Of a stretch of 64,000 bases of DNA, positions 1 to 8,482 are shown piece after piece (within the stretch, counting starts at the first letter, position 1; each line of letters begins with the position of its first letter). Location of the stretch: assembly GCF_039523795.1 (NCBI RefSeq), contig NZ_BAAAFZ010000062.1, positions 1 through 64,000 of the forward strand, read 5' to 3'. Below the pieces are notes generated by a model that saw only the letters and a program-made list of their open reading frames with translations, had not been told where the DNA came from and made no database searches. Origin of the DNA: Craurococcus roseus. GTDB lineage: Bacteria; Pseudomonadota; Alphaproteobacteria; Acetobacterales; Acetobacteraceae. The position numbers and the translations under genes were made by a program.

Positions 1-161
1 GGCGCCTGGCCAACGCGCGGAGGCGCCGCCGCCGCGGGACGAGCGCCGCGCCAGCGAGCGCCTCGGCCCGTCAGCGTTCTGCGATGCCGAGTACGAACCG
101 AACGGTTGGCCGCTCGTCAGCGATGCAGCGCCACGGCCGTCAAAAATCGACCTACATGCTT

Positions 162-254
162 TGGCGGAGGGGATGGGATTCGAACCCACGATAGAGGTTG
201 ACCCCCTATAACGGTTTAGCAAACCGTCGCCTTCAGCCACTCGGCCACCCCTCC
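162..254 (-). tRNA. tRNA-Ser (anticodon GCT)
   Basis: Read on the minus strand, the sequence folds as a class II tRNA. A seven-base acceptor stem GGAGGGG pairs with CCCCTCC, followed by the discriminator G and an encoded CCA. The anticodon loop reads TTTGCTAAA, with the anticodon complement at 218-220, so it decodes AGC/AGU serine codons. A long variable arm and the T-loop GGTTCGAATCC are visible. The length of 93 nt including CCA is normal for tRNA-Ser. Confidence 0.97.
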
Positions 255-322
255 GCAGGAGTGTTGCGGCTCACGACGCATGCAACCTTAGTCATACTAG
301 CGCAGGCTGGGTCCGTCAAACC

Positions 323-347
323 GAGCCGCGGCGCCACCCACCGGCTC
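323..347 (-). terminator. possible weak terminator hairpin after the binding-protein gene
   Basis: Six-base arms GAGCCG (323-328) and CGGCTC (342-347) are separated by 13 bases. On the minus strand a TTTGAC stretch follows. The hairpin overlaps the TGA of the upstream binding-protein gene, and the T-run is short, so termination here is only suggested. Confidence 0.3.
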
Positions 348-2031
348 AGCGTAACCGCCATTCCTCCACCCGAAGCGAGGTTGGGTTCAAATGGCCGGTT
401 GGGCGCACGCCGTCCAGCCAACGCGGCCAGACATGCGCGTCGGCGCGGAACCAAAGCGGCAGGGCGGGCAGCTCCTCCGCGTAGATTGCTTGGAGCCTGG
501 ACCACAAGCTACGCCGCCGCTCCGCGTCCAGCTCTTGCGGCAGCGCCTCCAGCAAGGCGTCCATCTCGGCGTTCCGCCATCCGCCGAAGTTCTGGCCGGA
601 CCAGTTGCGTTCGGCGCGCGGGATTTCGTCCGAGTGCAGCGTGCTGCGCGGCACATTCTCAGGTCCGCTGACCCAGGCGAAGAGCGCCGCCCCCTGCAAA
701 CGCCGCCGCGACAAGGTCTCACCGAACAGCACGCGCGGCGGCTCGTTCCTGATGCGCGCGTCGATCCCGGCGGGCCGCCACATGCCCTGGAGCACCTGCT
801 GCACCGCCTCCCGCGCCCGGTTGCCGGCGGTGGTCATCAACTCGAAGGAGAGCTTCTCGCCGGCCGCGTTGCGGCGGATGCCGTCCGGCCCGCGGCGCCA
901 TCCGGCTTCGTCCAGCAGCGCCGCCGCGCGCCTCGGGTCGTGCGGCCACTGCCGCGTGTCGGCGTCGTGCATCCGGTCGAGCGGGTTGACCGAACTGTGC
1001 GCCACCGTTTGCCGGTTCTCGAACAGCCGGGCCACGATCTGCGCCCGGTCGGTCGCCAACAACAATGCCTGCCGCACGCGCTTGTCGCCGAGCGCCGGGT
1101 GGTCGTGCTGCACGTCCAGGTGCTCATAGACGAGGCCCGGCTTGTAGAACACGTTGAACCGCCCCGCCGCCCGACGCTCCAAAGCGGCCGCCTGCTCCAC
1201 CGGCAAGCCGAGCTCGCCCGCCACCATGTCGAGCTGCCCGGCGAGGAGTTGCGCCTCCAGCGCCGCTGTGTTCTCCACAGTGCGGACCTGGATGCGGCGG
1301 AAAGCCGGCGCCGGTCCGGCCCAGGCCTCGTTGCGCTCCAAGGTGACGCCGGCGCCCGGCTGCACGGCCGTTACACGGTATGGGCCGGACCAGAGGCCCG
1401 GCGTCGCCGTCTCGGTGTCGTAGGCCGTGCGGTTGCGGTAGCCGCGGTGGTCGCCTTGCCAGCGGTCGCGCTCGATCCGGGCGGGCAGGGGCTGGAACTC
1501 GCCGGCGCTGGCGTATTCGAAGGTGATCTTGTCGAAGCGCAGCGTGACCGTGCGCGCGTCCTGCACCACCAACTCGTAGGCGGAGCGGTAGAACTCCGCC
1601 GGCCCGAAGCCGGTGGCTGTTTCGCGCCCGGCTTCCCAGGCGAAACGCAGGTCCTCAGCCGAGATCGGCGCGCCGTCGCCCCACCGCGCGTCCTCGCGCA
1701 AGCGCCAGGTGACGCGTATGCCGGGCTTCCCTTCCGGCGTGGTCTCGCGGACCGCGCCGCCGTTCTCCAAGCTCGGCACGCGGTCGCACAGGAGGCAGGC
1801 CAGCGCCCAATCCGGACCGTAAGCGGTGAGGGGCCGCCGCGCGAAGCCGAGCACGTATGACTTCGCCGCCATGCTGTCGATGTTGGGGTGGAAGGTGGAC
1901 GGGAACTGGGTGATGCCGATCGTCAGCGTGTCGCGCGCGGGTGGCGGCGGCTGCGCGCCCGCGGGAGCGGCACCCGCGCCGGCCAGCAAGAACGCCATCC
2001 CGAGAAGGGCGGCGCGCCGCCGCGGCGTCAC
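346..2031 (-). CDS. ABC transporter substrate-binding protein, family 5 (peptide/nickel type)
   Basis: 561-residue periplasmic solute-binding protein of the DppA/OppA class. The N-terminus has an arginine-rich start, a hydrophobic stretch and an AGAQ-type cleavage site. The mature domain begins LTIGITQFPSTFHPNID, typical of family 5 binding proteins, and the C-terminal part carries the usual alternating lobe pattern ending near LPLWFRADAHVW. The GTG start at 2031 lies in a GTGA overlap with the pyrE stop, which implies translational coupling. An ATG at 1998 is an alternative but would shorten the signal peptide's charged region. No permease or ATPase genes are adjacent, so the transporter partners must be elsewhere or downstream of the window edge. 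The ligand is not predictable from sequence. Confidence 0.88.
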   Translation of the reverse strand: MTPRRRAALLGMAFLLAGAGAAPAGAQPPPPARDTLTIGITQFPSTFHPNIDSMAAKSYVLGFARRPLTAYGPDWALACLLCDRVPSLENGGAVRETTPEGKPGIRVTWRLREDARWGDGAPISAEDLRFAWEAGRETATGFGPAEFYRSAYELVVQDARTVTLRFDKITFEYASAGEFQPLPARIERDRWQGDHRGYRNRTAYDTETATPGLWSGPYRVTAVQPGAGVTLERNEAWAGPAPAFRRIQVRTVENTAALEAQLLAGQLDMVAGELGLPVEQAAALERRAAGRFNVFYKPGLVYEHLDVQHDHPALGDKRVRQALLLATDRAQIVARLFENRQTVAHSSVNPLDRMHDADTRQWPHDPRRAAALLDEAGWRRGPDGIRRNAAGEKLSFELMTTAGNRAREAVQQVLQGMWRPAGIDARIRNEPPRVLFGETLSRRRLQGAALFAWVSGPENVPRSTLHSDEIPRAERNWSGQNFGGWRNAEMDALLEALPQELDAERRRSLWSRLQAIYAEELPALPLWFRADAHVWPRWLDGVRPTGHLNPTSLRVEEWRLR

Positions 2032-2756
2032 GGCCCGCTCTCGCGCCCGGACGACGCCTCCGCCGCGCTGCCGACGCCGCCGTGCGCCTTGGACCAGCCG
2101 ACCGGGTCCTCCAGGAACTTCCGCACCTCCTTCAGCGCCCCTTCGGCGAAGTAGGGCCGCTCGCGGCACACCTCCAGCACGTCCCACCAAGTGCACAGGT
2201 GGTGCAGCGCCAGGTTCATGCGCTTCATCGTCTCGAAGGAGCCGGGGAAGACGCCGTAATAGAACACCACGAAGGTGTGGTCGCATTGCGCGCCGGCGTC
2301 GCGCAGCGCCTGGGCGAACTTGATCTTGCTGGCGCCGTCGGTGGTGAGGTCCTCCACCAGCAAGGTGTTCTTGCCTTCCGGCACCTCGCCTTCGATCTGC
2401 GCGCCGCGGCCGAAGCCTTTCGGCTGCTTCCGCACATAGGCCATGGGCGTGAGCATCCGGTCGGCGATCCACGCCGCGAACGGGATGCCCGCGGTCTCGC
2501 CCCCAGCCACCACGTCGATGGTCTCGTAACCGACGTGCCGGCCGATCTTTTCCACCCCGAGGTCGCAGATGCGGTTGCGGGCGCGGGGGAAGTAGATGAT
2601 CTTGCGGCAGTCGATGTAGACCGGGCTCTTCCAGCCGCTTGTGAAGGTGTAAGGCTCCTCCGGGCGGAAGTTCACCGCCTTGATCTCCAGCAGGATGCGC
2701 GCCGTGGTCAGCGCGGCGTCGCGGTCCCAATCGGAGGCGTGTTGAGCGGCGGCCAT
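2028..2756 (-). CDS. pyrE: orotate phosphoribosyltransferase
   Basis: 242 residues. Catalyses orotate plus PRPP to orotidine 5'-phosphate in the cytoplasm, the fifth step of pyrimidine synthesis. A PRPP-binding loop is seen as TLLVEDLTTDGASK near residue 130, and the N-terminal substrate region reads FTSGWKSPVYIDCRK. The length and the YYGVFPGSFETM segment match the alphaproteobacterial PyrE branch. The ATG at 2756 is the first good start. The stop overlaps the downstream binding-protein GTG by four bases. The upstream divergent ELM1-like gene begins 60 bp away, so the short space between them must hold both promoters. Confidence 0.93.
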   Translation of the reverse strand: MAAAQHASDWDRDAALTTARILLEIKAVNFRPEEPYTFTSGWKSPVYIDCRKIIYFPRARNRICDLGVEKIGRHVGYETIDVVAGGETAGIPFAAWIADRMLTPMAYVRKQPKGFGRGAQIEGEVPEGKNTLLVEDLTTDGASKIKFAQALRDAGAQCDHTFVVFYYGVFPGSFETMKRMNLALHHLCTWWDVLEVCRERPYFAEGALKEVRKFLEDPVGWSKAHGGVGSAAEASSGRESGP

Positions 2757-2816
2757 GGCTGGTTCCCCCGGGCGGCGTCGGTCGCACCCTCGTAACCGCG
2801 CGCCGGTGCGGCGTCC

Positions 2817-3785
2817 ATGACGGCCGACGGCGGCGATGCCCCTGTGAGGGCCCCGGTGTGGGTGCTGGCCGACCCGCGCGCCGGCACCGCCGCGCAAGCG
2901 CTGGGCATCGCGGAGCGCCTCGGCGTCCCGTTCCGCGCCCTGCCCCTGGAATGGGGCGCCCCCGCCGCCTTGCCCTTGGCATGGCCCTCGCTCCTGGGCC
3001 TCGCGCCGAAAGCCCGTGACGCGGTGCGGGGCGGGCCGCCTTGGCCGCGCTTGGCGATTTCCGCCGGCCGCCGGTCCGCGCCCGTGTCGCTCTGGCTCGC
3101 GCGCCGTGGCGTCCGCACGGTGCATTGCATGCGGCCGGCCTTCGGCCGCCGCCGCTTCGACCTCCTGGTGTTGGGCCGCCACGATGCGGCGCCGGAAGCG
3201 CACAACATCTTGTCGATCCTCGGCGCCACGCACCAGATCTCCCCTGCGAGGCTCGCTGCGGCACGGGCCGAGTGGAACGCCGCGCTCGCAACCATGCCGC
3301 GGCCGCGCGTCGCGTTGCTGGTCGGCGGCAAGGTCCGCGCCGCAGGCGGGATGGAGCCCGCGATCGCGGCCGGGATCGGCGCGCGGGCGTCGGGCGTCGC
3401 CGGGAGCGTGCTGGCGACCACCAGCCGCCGCACCGGCGGCGCTGCGGCCGACGCCCTGGCCGAAGCTCTGCGCCCTGTCCCGCACCGCCTTTTCCGTTGG
3501 GGCGACGCGGGCCCGAACCCCTACCTCGGCTTCCTCGCCTGGGCCGACGCGGTGGTTGCGACCGGCGACTCGGTGTCCATGCTCTCCGAAGCCTTGGCGA
3601 CCGCTGCCCCGGTATTCGTCGCCGACCCCGGCGGCCTCGGCGCACGGCACTTGGCGTTGCACGCGAGCCTCTACGCCGCCGGGCAAGCGCGGCCCGTGGA
3701 CTCCGGCCTTTCCTTCTTTTCGCGCACGCCCTTGGACGAGAGCGGGCGCGTCGCGGCCGAGATCCGCGCGCGCGGGTTGCTGTAG
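2817..3785 (+). CDS. mitochondrial fission ELM1 family protein
   Basis: 322 residues, the normal length for the bacterial ELM1-like family (named after a plant mitochondrial-division protein). The N-terminus PVWVLADPRAGTAAQALGIA and the later GNDSVSML-like segment, here VATGDSVSMLSEALAT, are hallmarks of the family. The fold is related to GT-B glycosyltransferases, and several bacterial members have been annotated as nucleotide-sugar epimerases without proof. No signal peptide or membrane segment is evident, so it is probably cytoplasmic or peripheral. The gene is divergent from pyrE. Bacterial function is unknown. A role in envelope sugar chemistry would be inference from the fold only. Confidence 0.85.
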   Translation: MTADGGDAPVRAPVWVLADPRAGTAAQALGIAERLGVPFRALPLEWGAPAALPLAWPSLLGLAPKARDAVRGGPPWPRLAISAGRRSAPVSLWLARRGVRTVHCMRPAFGRRRFDLLVLGRHDAAPEAHNILSILGATHQISPARLAAARAEWNAALATMPRPRVALLVGGKVRAAGGMEPAIAAGIGARASGVAGSVLATTSRRTGGAAADALAEALRPVPHRLFRWGDAGPNPYLGFLAWADAVVATGDSVSMLSEALATAAPVFVADPGGLGARHLALHASLYAAGQARPVDSGLSFFSRTPLDESGRVAAEIRARGLL

Positions 3786-3951
3786 CCGCCCGGCTTCGAC
3801 GGGCCATCACGACGGCGAGCAAAGCGACCGCGGCGTCAGGAAGGCTGGAAGAGGCGCCGGCGAGCACGTCCCGGGGGCGCGGCCTCGACCGGCATCGGCA
3901 TGGTGACGCGCGCGGTCCTCTCGTGGAACAGGACCCGAGCCGCCCGGAGAG

Positions 3952-4404
3952 TCAGCGGCTCCCAGCGACCGCCGCGGCCAATCCGGCTGCCGGCAACGAG
4001 CCGGGCGCCCCGCCCGTCGCCACCGGGAAGCCCTCCGCCACCCAACCGGACATGCCGCCCGGCATGGTCTTCACCCGCCGGCCGAGCCGCGCCAGGCGCA
4101 GCGCCGCCCGGTCGGCGCCGTTGCAGTGCGGCCCCGCGCAGTAGACGACGAACAACGTGTCGCGCGGCCAAGCCGCCAGCGCCTCCTCGGTGATGACGCG
4201 GTGCGGCAGGTTGAACGCGCCGGGCACGTGGCCGCGCGCGTAGGCCGCCGGCCCCCGCGCCTCCAGCAGCACGAAGCCGGGGTCGCCCGCCCCCAGGGCG
4301 GCGTGGACGTCGGCGCAATCGGCCTCGAAGGCCAGCTTGCCGGCGAAGTGCTCCGCGGCCAGGGCGGGCGGTGCGGCGGCGGTTTCGGTGACGGGGTTGG
4401 TCAC
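3952..4404 (-). CDS. rhodanese-like domain protein
   Basis: 150 residues forming a single rhodanese domain. The active-site loop reads YCAGPHCNGADRA with candidate catalytic cysteine 89 and a second cysteine at 94. The preceding segments LLEARGPAAYARGHVPGAFN (substituting EAR for the common DVR) and the closing MPGGMSGWVAEGFPV are typical. Such single-domain proteins carry persulfide sulfur or have phosphatase-like roles. The physiological acceptor cannot be read from the sequence. There is no signal peptide. The gene stands alone, divergent from the broken GlxA-type regulator. Confidence 0.88.
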   Translation of the reverse strand: MTNPVTETAAAPPALAAEHFAGKLAFEADCADVHAALGAGDPGFVLLEARGPAAYARGHVPGAFNLPHRVITEEALAAWPRDTLFVVYCAGPHCNGADRAALRLARLGRRVKTMPGGMSGWVAEGFPVATGGAPGSLPAAGLAAAVAGSR

Positions 4405-4490
4405 GCGGTTGGCACTCCTTGCGAGCCCGACCCTGCACCGGAGGCCGCTCCCGCCGTAAGCTGGCAGGAGCGCCGACCAGCGTGAGGATC

Positions 4491-5485
4491 ATGCCAACCC
4501 CGCGCCGCCCCGCACCGCCCGCCAACCGCTCGGTCGTCGCGCTCGCCTACGACGGCCTGTGCACCTTCGAGTTCGGCGTTGCGGCGGAGGTCTTCGGCCT
4601 GCCGCGACCCGAGATGGGGCCGGATTGGTACCGCTTTGGCGTCGCGTCGCGTCGCTGGAGCCCGGCCCGCTCCGCGCGGCCGGTGGCCTTCGGGTGGAGG
4701 TGGACGGCGCCGCCGCCCTGCTCGCCCGCGCCGGCACGATCGTCGTGCCCGGCTGGCGCGGCGCGGCCGAGCCCGTGCCGGACACGGTCTGCCGCGCCCT
4801 GCGCCGGGCGCACGCGCGGGGCGCCCGCGTGCTGTCGCTCTGCTCCGGCGTCTTCGTCCTTGCGGCGGCCGGGTTGCTGGAAGGGCGCCGTGCCACCACG
4901 CATTGGCGCTACATGGACGCGCTGCGCCGCGCCCATCCCGGCATCGCTTTGGAGGAGGACGTGCTCTACGTGGACGAGGGCAGCGTCCTCACCGCCGCCG
5001 GCAGCGCCGCCGGAATCGACCTCTGCCTGCACCTGGTGCGCGGCGACTTCGGCCTGGACGCGGCGAACAGCGTCGCCCGCCGCTTGGTGGTGCCGCTGCA
5101 CCGCGATGGCGGGCAGGCGCAGTACGTGCCGCGCCCGGTGCCGACGGAGCGCGAAGGCGCCCGCCTCGGCCCCTTGCTCGACCGGATGCGCGCGCGGTTG
5201 GACCGCCCGCAACCGCTTCCCGCCCTCGCGCGCGAAGCAGGCATGAGCCTCCGCACCTTCCTGCGCCGCTTCCGCGACGCCACCGGCTGCCCGCCCGGCG
5301 AATGGCTGCTCCGCCGACGCCTGGACCGCGCGCGCGAACTGCTGGAGGGCGGCGCCCGCGCCGCGCCGGTGGAGGAGGTGGCGGGCCTCTGCGGCTTCGG
5401 CTCCGCCGCGACGCTCCGCCACCACTTCCGCCGCCGCTTCGGCCTCGGCCCCGCCGCCTACCGCGCGCGTTTCACCGGCGGGTGA
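4491..5485 (+). pseudogene. GlxA-family transcriptional regulator (DJ-1/PfpI domain plus AraC HTH), frameshifted
   Basis: The product resembles GlxA/FtrA regulators. The N-terminal class I glutamine amidotransferase-like (DJ-1/PfpI) fold begins VVALAYDGLCTFEFGVAAEVF, here cited from its core FEFGVAAEVFGLPRP. The C-terminal AraC/XylS helix-turn-helix includes MSLRTFLRRFRDATGCPPGEW. The first about 52 codons are in one frame and the remainder is in another. Three tandem copies of GTCGC at 4641-4655 occupy the break. Removing one copy gives GTCGCGTCGCTGGAGCCC, encoding VASLEPGPLRA, which is what family members show at this point, and restores one continuous frame of about 329 residues. It is therefore either an assembly/sequencing error, a recent inactivation, or a slippage-prone site. 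The start ATG at 4491 fits the first frame. Confidence 0.82.
4641..4655. repeat. (GTCGC)3 pentanucleotide tandem repeat inside the GlxA-type gene
   Basis: Three perfect head-to-tail GTCGC units. Two units would keep the reading frame of the surrounding gene open; three shift it by five bases. This is the exact point at which the protein similarity moves from one frame to another. Confidence 0.95.
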
Positions 5486-5545
5486 GGGCTTGCCCGGCCG
5501 CCGCCGCGCCGCCACCCTCGCCGAAAACGGGCGGAGGCGCATCGC

Positions 5546-6601
5546 ATGGCGGCGCGGACACACAGGATCGCGGTGATCCCCGGCGACGGGATCGGCAGGG
5601 AAACCACGCCCGAGGGCCTGCGCGTGCTGGACGCCGCCGCGCGCCGCTTCGGCTTCGAACTCCAACTCAGCCATTACGATTGGTCTTGCGAAACCTACAA
5701 GCAGACCGGCCGGATGATGCCGGAGGACGGCCTGGACCGGCTGCGCGACAGCGACAGCATCTTCCTCGGCGCCGTCGGCTGGCCGGGCGTGCCGGACCAC
5801 GTCTCGCTCTGGGGCCTGCTGATACCCATCCGCCGGGTGTTCGACCAGTACGTCAGCCTGCGCCCTTGCCGCTTGATGCCCGGCGCCCGCACGCCGCTCG
5901 CGGACCGCACGCCCGCCGAGATCGACTTCTACGTCGTGCGCGAGAACACGGAAGGCGAGTACTCCTCCGTCGGCGGCCGCATGTTCGAGGGGACGGAGCG
6001 GGAGTTCGTTTCCCAGCAATCCGTCCTGACGCGCACCGGCACCGACCGCATCCTCCGCTACGCCTTCGACCTCGCCATGACGCGCCCGCGCCGCAAGGTG
6101 ACGAGCGCAACCAAGAGCAACGGCATCACCTTCACCATGCCCTACTGGGACGAGCGCTTCGCTGCCATGGCGAAGCAGTACCCGGAGGTGCGAACCGACC
6201 AGTTCCACATCGACATCCTGTGCGCCCACTTCGTGCAGCACCCGGACTGGTTCGACGTGGTGGTCGGCTCCAACCTGTTCGGCGACATCCTGTCCGACCT
6301 CGGCCCGGCCGTGGCGGGCTCGATCGGCATCGCGCCCTCCGCCAACATCAACCCCGGGAAGACCGCGCCCTCGATGTTCGAGCCGGTCCACGGCAGCGCC
6401 CCCGACATCGCCGGCAAGCGCATCTGCAACCCCATTGGCCAGATCTGGTCCGGCGCCATGATGCTGGAGCACCTGGGCGAGCGCGAAGCGGCGCAGGCGA
6501 TCGTCAACGCCATCGAGGCGCTGCTCGGCCAAGGCGGCGGCCCGCGCACGCGCGACATGGGCGGGCAGGCCGGCACGGAGGACGTCGGCAAGGCGTTGGC
6601 G
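5546..6601 (+). CDS. tartrate dehydrogenase-like enzyme (isocitrate/isopropylmalate dehydrogenase family), 3' end in gap
   Basis: 352 codons before the N-run; only a few C-terminal residues should be missing. It is an NAD-dependent beta-decarboxylating dehydrogenase of the IDH/IMDH family. The N-terminus IAVIPGDGIGRETTPEGLRV is diagnostic, the substrate-arginine region is RVFDQYVSLRPCRLMPG, and the metal-binding signature is NLFGDILSDLGPAVAGS. The WGLLIPIRRVFDQYVSLRP and DWSCETY segments match the tartrate dehydrogenase/D-malate dehydrogenase (TtuC/DmlA) branch rather than LeuB. The preferred substrate (tartrate, D-malate or isopropylmalate analogue) is not certain. It is co-oriented with the GlxA-type regulator 60 bp upstream, which might control it if intact. 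Confidence 0.88.
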
Positions 6602-6619
6602 NNNNNNNNNNNNNNNNNN
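6602..6619. other. assembly gap (18 N)
   Basis: Run of 18 unknown bases between two converging genes, each of which lacks its stop codon. The true length is unknown. Flanking bases show no obvious terminal overlap. Confidence 0.99.
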
Positions 6620-7333
6620 CGACGCCTTGAAGCGCCGCACCACCGCTGGCAGCCCTTCGAACACGCTCTGCCCGATCAGGAAGTGGCCGATGCTCACCTC
6701 CACCACCTCCGGCATAGCCGCGACCGGGCCGACGCTATCGTAGGTCAGCCCGTGCCCCGCGTGGCAGAGCAGCCCCGCCGCCCGCGCCGCCGCCGCCCCT
6801 TCGCGGAGCCGCGCCAAATGCGGGCCCCGCTCAACGGGCACTGCGTCCGCATAGGCGCCGGTGTGCAACTCCACCGCCTGCGCGCCGAGCCGCGCCGCCG
6901 CCTCGATCTGCGCCGCATCCGGCTCGACGAAGACCGAGACCTCGATCCCCGCGCCTGCCAACCGCCGCACCGCGTCGCCCAGGAACAGCCCGCCCCGCAG
7001 CACGTCCAGCCCGCCCTCGGTCGTCAACTCCTGCCGCTTTTCCGGCACGATGCAGCACGCGGCCGGGCGCAGCCGGCAGGCGATGCCGACCATCTCCTCC
7101 GTCGCCGCCATCTCGAAGTTGAGCCGCGTCGGCACTTCCGCGCCGATGCGCTCCACGTCCTTGTCGCGGATGTGCCGCCGGTCCTCGCGCAGGTGCACCG
7201 TGATCCCGTCCGCGCCGGCCGCGACCGACACGCGCGCCGCCTCCACCGGACAGGGGAAGGCGCCGCCGCGCGCGTTCCGCAAGGTGGCGACGTGGTCCAC
7301 GTTCACCGACAGGCGCATGGGCGGCGGTGTCAT
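6620..7333 (-). CDS. pdxJ: pyridoxine 5'-phosphate synthase, 3' end in gap
   Basis: 238 codons up to the gap; complete homologues are about 240-250 residues, so nearly all is present. It condenses 3-amino-1-hydroxyacetone 1-phosphate with deoxyxylulose 5-phosphate to pyridoxine 5'-phosphate in the cytoplasm (DXP-dependent vitamin B6 pathway). The sequence begins with the invariant LSVNVDHVATLRNARG and contains the active-site segment ITVHLREDRRHIRDKDV and the late VEVSIGHFLIGQSVFEGL. ATG at 7333 forms an ATGA overlap with the pdxA stop, so the two are translationally coupled. The MRLSVN start at 7318 is an alternative. Confidence 0.95.
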
Positions 7334-8310
7334 CGGGCGCGGTTCCTCGCCATTTCGTCGGCCAACCGGATGGCCGCCACCAGGCTGGACGGGTCGGCGC
7401 GCCCGGTGCCGGCGATGTCGAGCGCGGTGCCGTGGTCCGGCGAGGTCCGCACGATCGAAAGGCCCAGCGTCACGTTCACCCCGCCCGCCATGTCGAGCGT
7501 CTTGATCGGGATCAGCGCCTGGTCGTGGTACAGGCAGATCGCCGCGTCGTAGCCGGGCCGCGCGTGGGCGGTGAACATCGTGTCGGGCGGGAAGGGGCCG
7601 CGCGCGTCGATCCCCATCGCGCGGAGCGTCGCCACGGCCGGAGCCACGATGGCGCGGTCCTCGGTGCCGAGCGTCCCGCCCTCGCCGGCGTGCGGGTTGA
7701 GCCCCGCCACCGCGAGGCGCGGCGCCCCGATCCCGAAATCCCGCCGCAACGCCGCCGCCGTGGTGCTGGCCGCTTCGACGATCAGGGCCGGGGTCAACCG
7801 AGCGATGGCGCGCGCCAGCGGCTCGTGGACTGTCACCGGCACCACCCGCAACTGCGGGCAGGCCAGCAGCATCACCGGCGGGACGCCGGGCAGGCCGGCC
7901 AGCTCCGCCAGGTACTCCGTGTGGCCGGGGTGGGCGAAGCCCGCGGCGTAGAGCGCGGATTTCTGGATCGGGTTGGTCACCACCCCGGCGACCCGGCCGG
8001 CCTTCGCCAGCGTCACCGCGTCATCGATGGCGCCGATCACGGCGGGCGCGTTGGCCGGGTCCGGCCGGCCCGGCACCGGCCGGCGGGGCAGGGGGCGGTG
8101 GAGGACCGGCAGCGCCGATCCGAACGCCGCCAACGCCTCCTCGGGCGCCGCCACGCGCCGCACAGAGGGGCCCTCGAAGCGTTCGGCGTCGTCCAGCAGC
8201 ACGAAGGCGGGGCCGCCGGAGGCGCGCAGCGCCCGCCATGCGCCGAGGGCGATCTCGCCGCCGATACCGGCCGGTTCTCCCATCGTCAGGGCGAAGAGCG
8301 ACATGCGCAC
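7330..8310 (-). CDS. pdxA: 4-hydroxythreonine-4-phosphate dehydrogenase
   Basis: 326 residues. NAD-dependent oxidation of 4-phosphohydroxy-L-threonine, whose product spontaneously decarboxylates to the substrate of PdxJ. The family start is seen as MGEPAGIGGE. The metal-binding and C-terminal block YHDQALIPIKTLDMAGGVN followed by RTSPDHGTALDIAG is diagnostic. It precedes and overlaps pdxJ by four bases, so consecutive B6 pathway steps are made from one message. An internal ATG two codons later (8304) is equally possible as start. A PdxA2-type role on a related phospho-sugar acid is less likely given the pdxJ linkage. Confidence 0.93.
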   Translation of the reverse strand: MRMSLFALTMGEPAGIGGEIALGAWRALRASGGPAFVLLDDAERFEGPSVRRVAAPEEALAAFGSALPVLHRPLPRRPVPGRPDPANAPAVIGAIDDAVTLAKAGRVAGVVTNPIQKSALYAAGFAHPGHTEYLAELAGLPGVPPVMLLACPQLRVVPVTVHEPLARAIARLTPALIVEAASTTAAALRRDFGIGAPRLAVAGLNPHAGEGGTLGTEDRAIVAPAVATLRAMGIDARGPFPPDTMFTAHARPGYDAAICLYHDQALIPIKTLDMAGGVNVTLGLSIVRTSPDHGTALDIAGTGRADPSSLVAAIRLADEMARNRAR

Positions 8311-8482
8311 CTCTTAGAGCAAATCGCGCCTGGCCGTCTCCGCCCGGCAGGTGCGCCTTCCGGAACAGGCGCCAAGCCGCCCTGAGTTGACCGCATCGTG
8401 AAAAGCTTTCGCGCCACCCGTTCAGACCGAGTTCATCTTTACGGCAGAACATTCCTCCGTGAAACTACGGGGGAGGCAGGAT

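Noticed and set aside
1..161. Possible end of a gene at the left window edge
   Set aside because: All frames were read. One plus frame stays open only by running into the tRNA (giving the false peptide GMGFEPT), and no frame shows family motifs or good codon pattern.
2028..3867. Upstream in-frame extension of pyrE and its neighbour into a giant minus-strand frame
   Set aside because: The extension lies antisense to the ELM1-family gene and has no signature. The pyrE start at 2756 is the family start.
8372..8392. EcfG-like promoter (GGAAC followed by GTT) ahead of the repeat protein
   Set aside because: The -10-like part lacks the expected CGTT at the right distance; too weak to report as a site.
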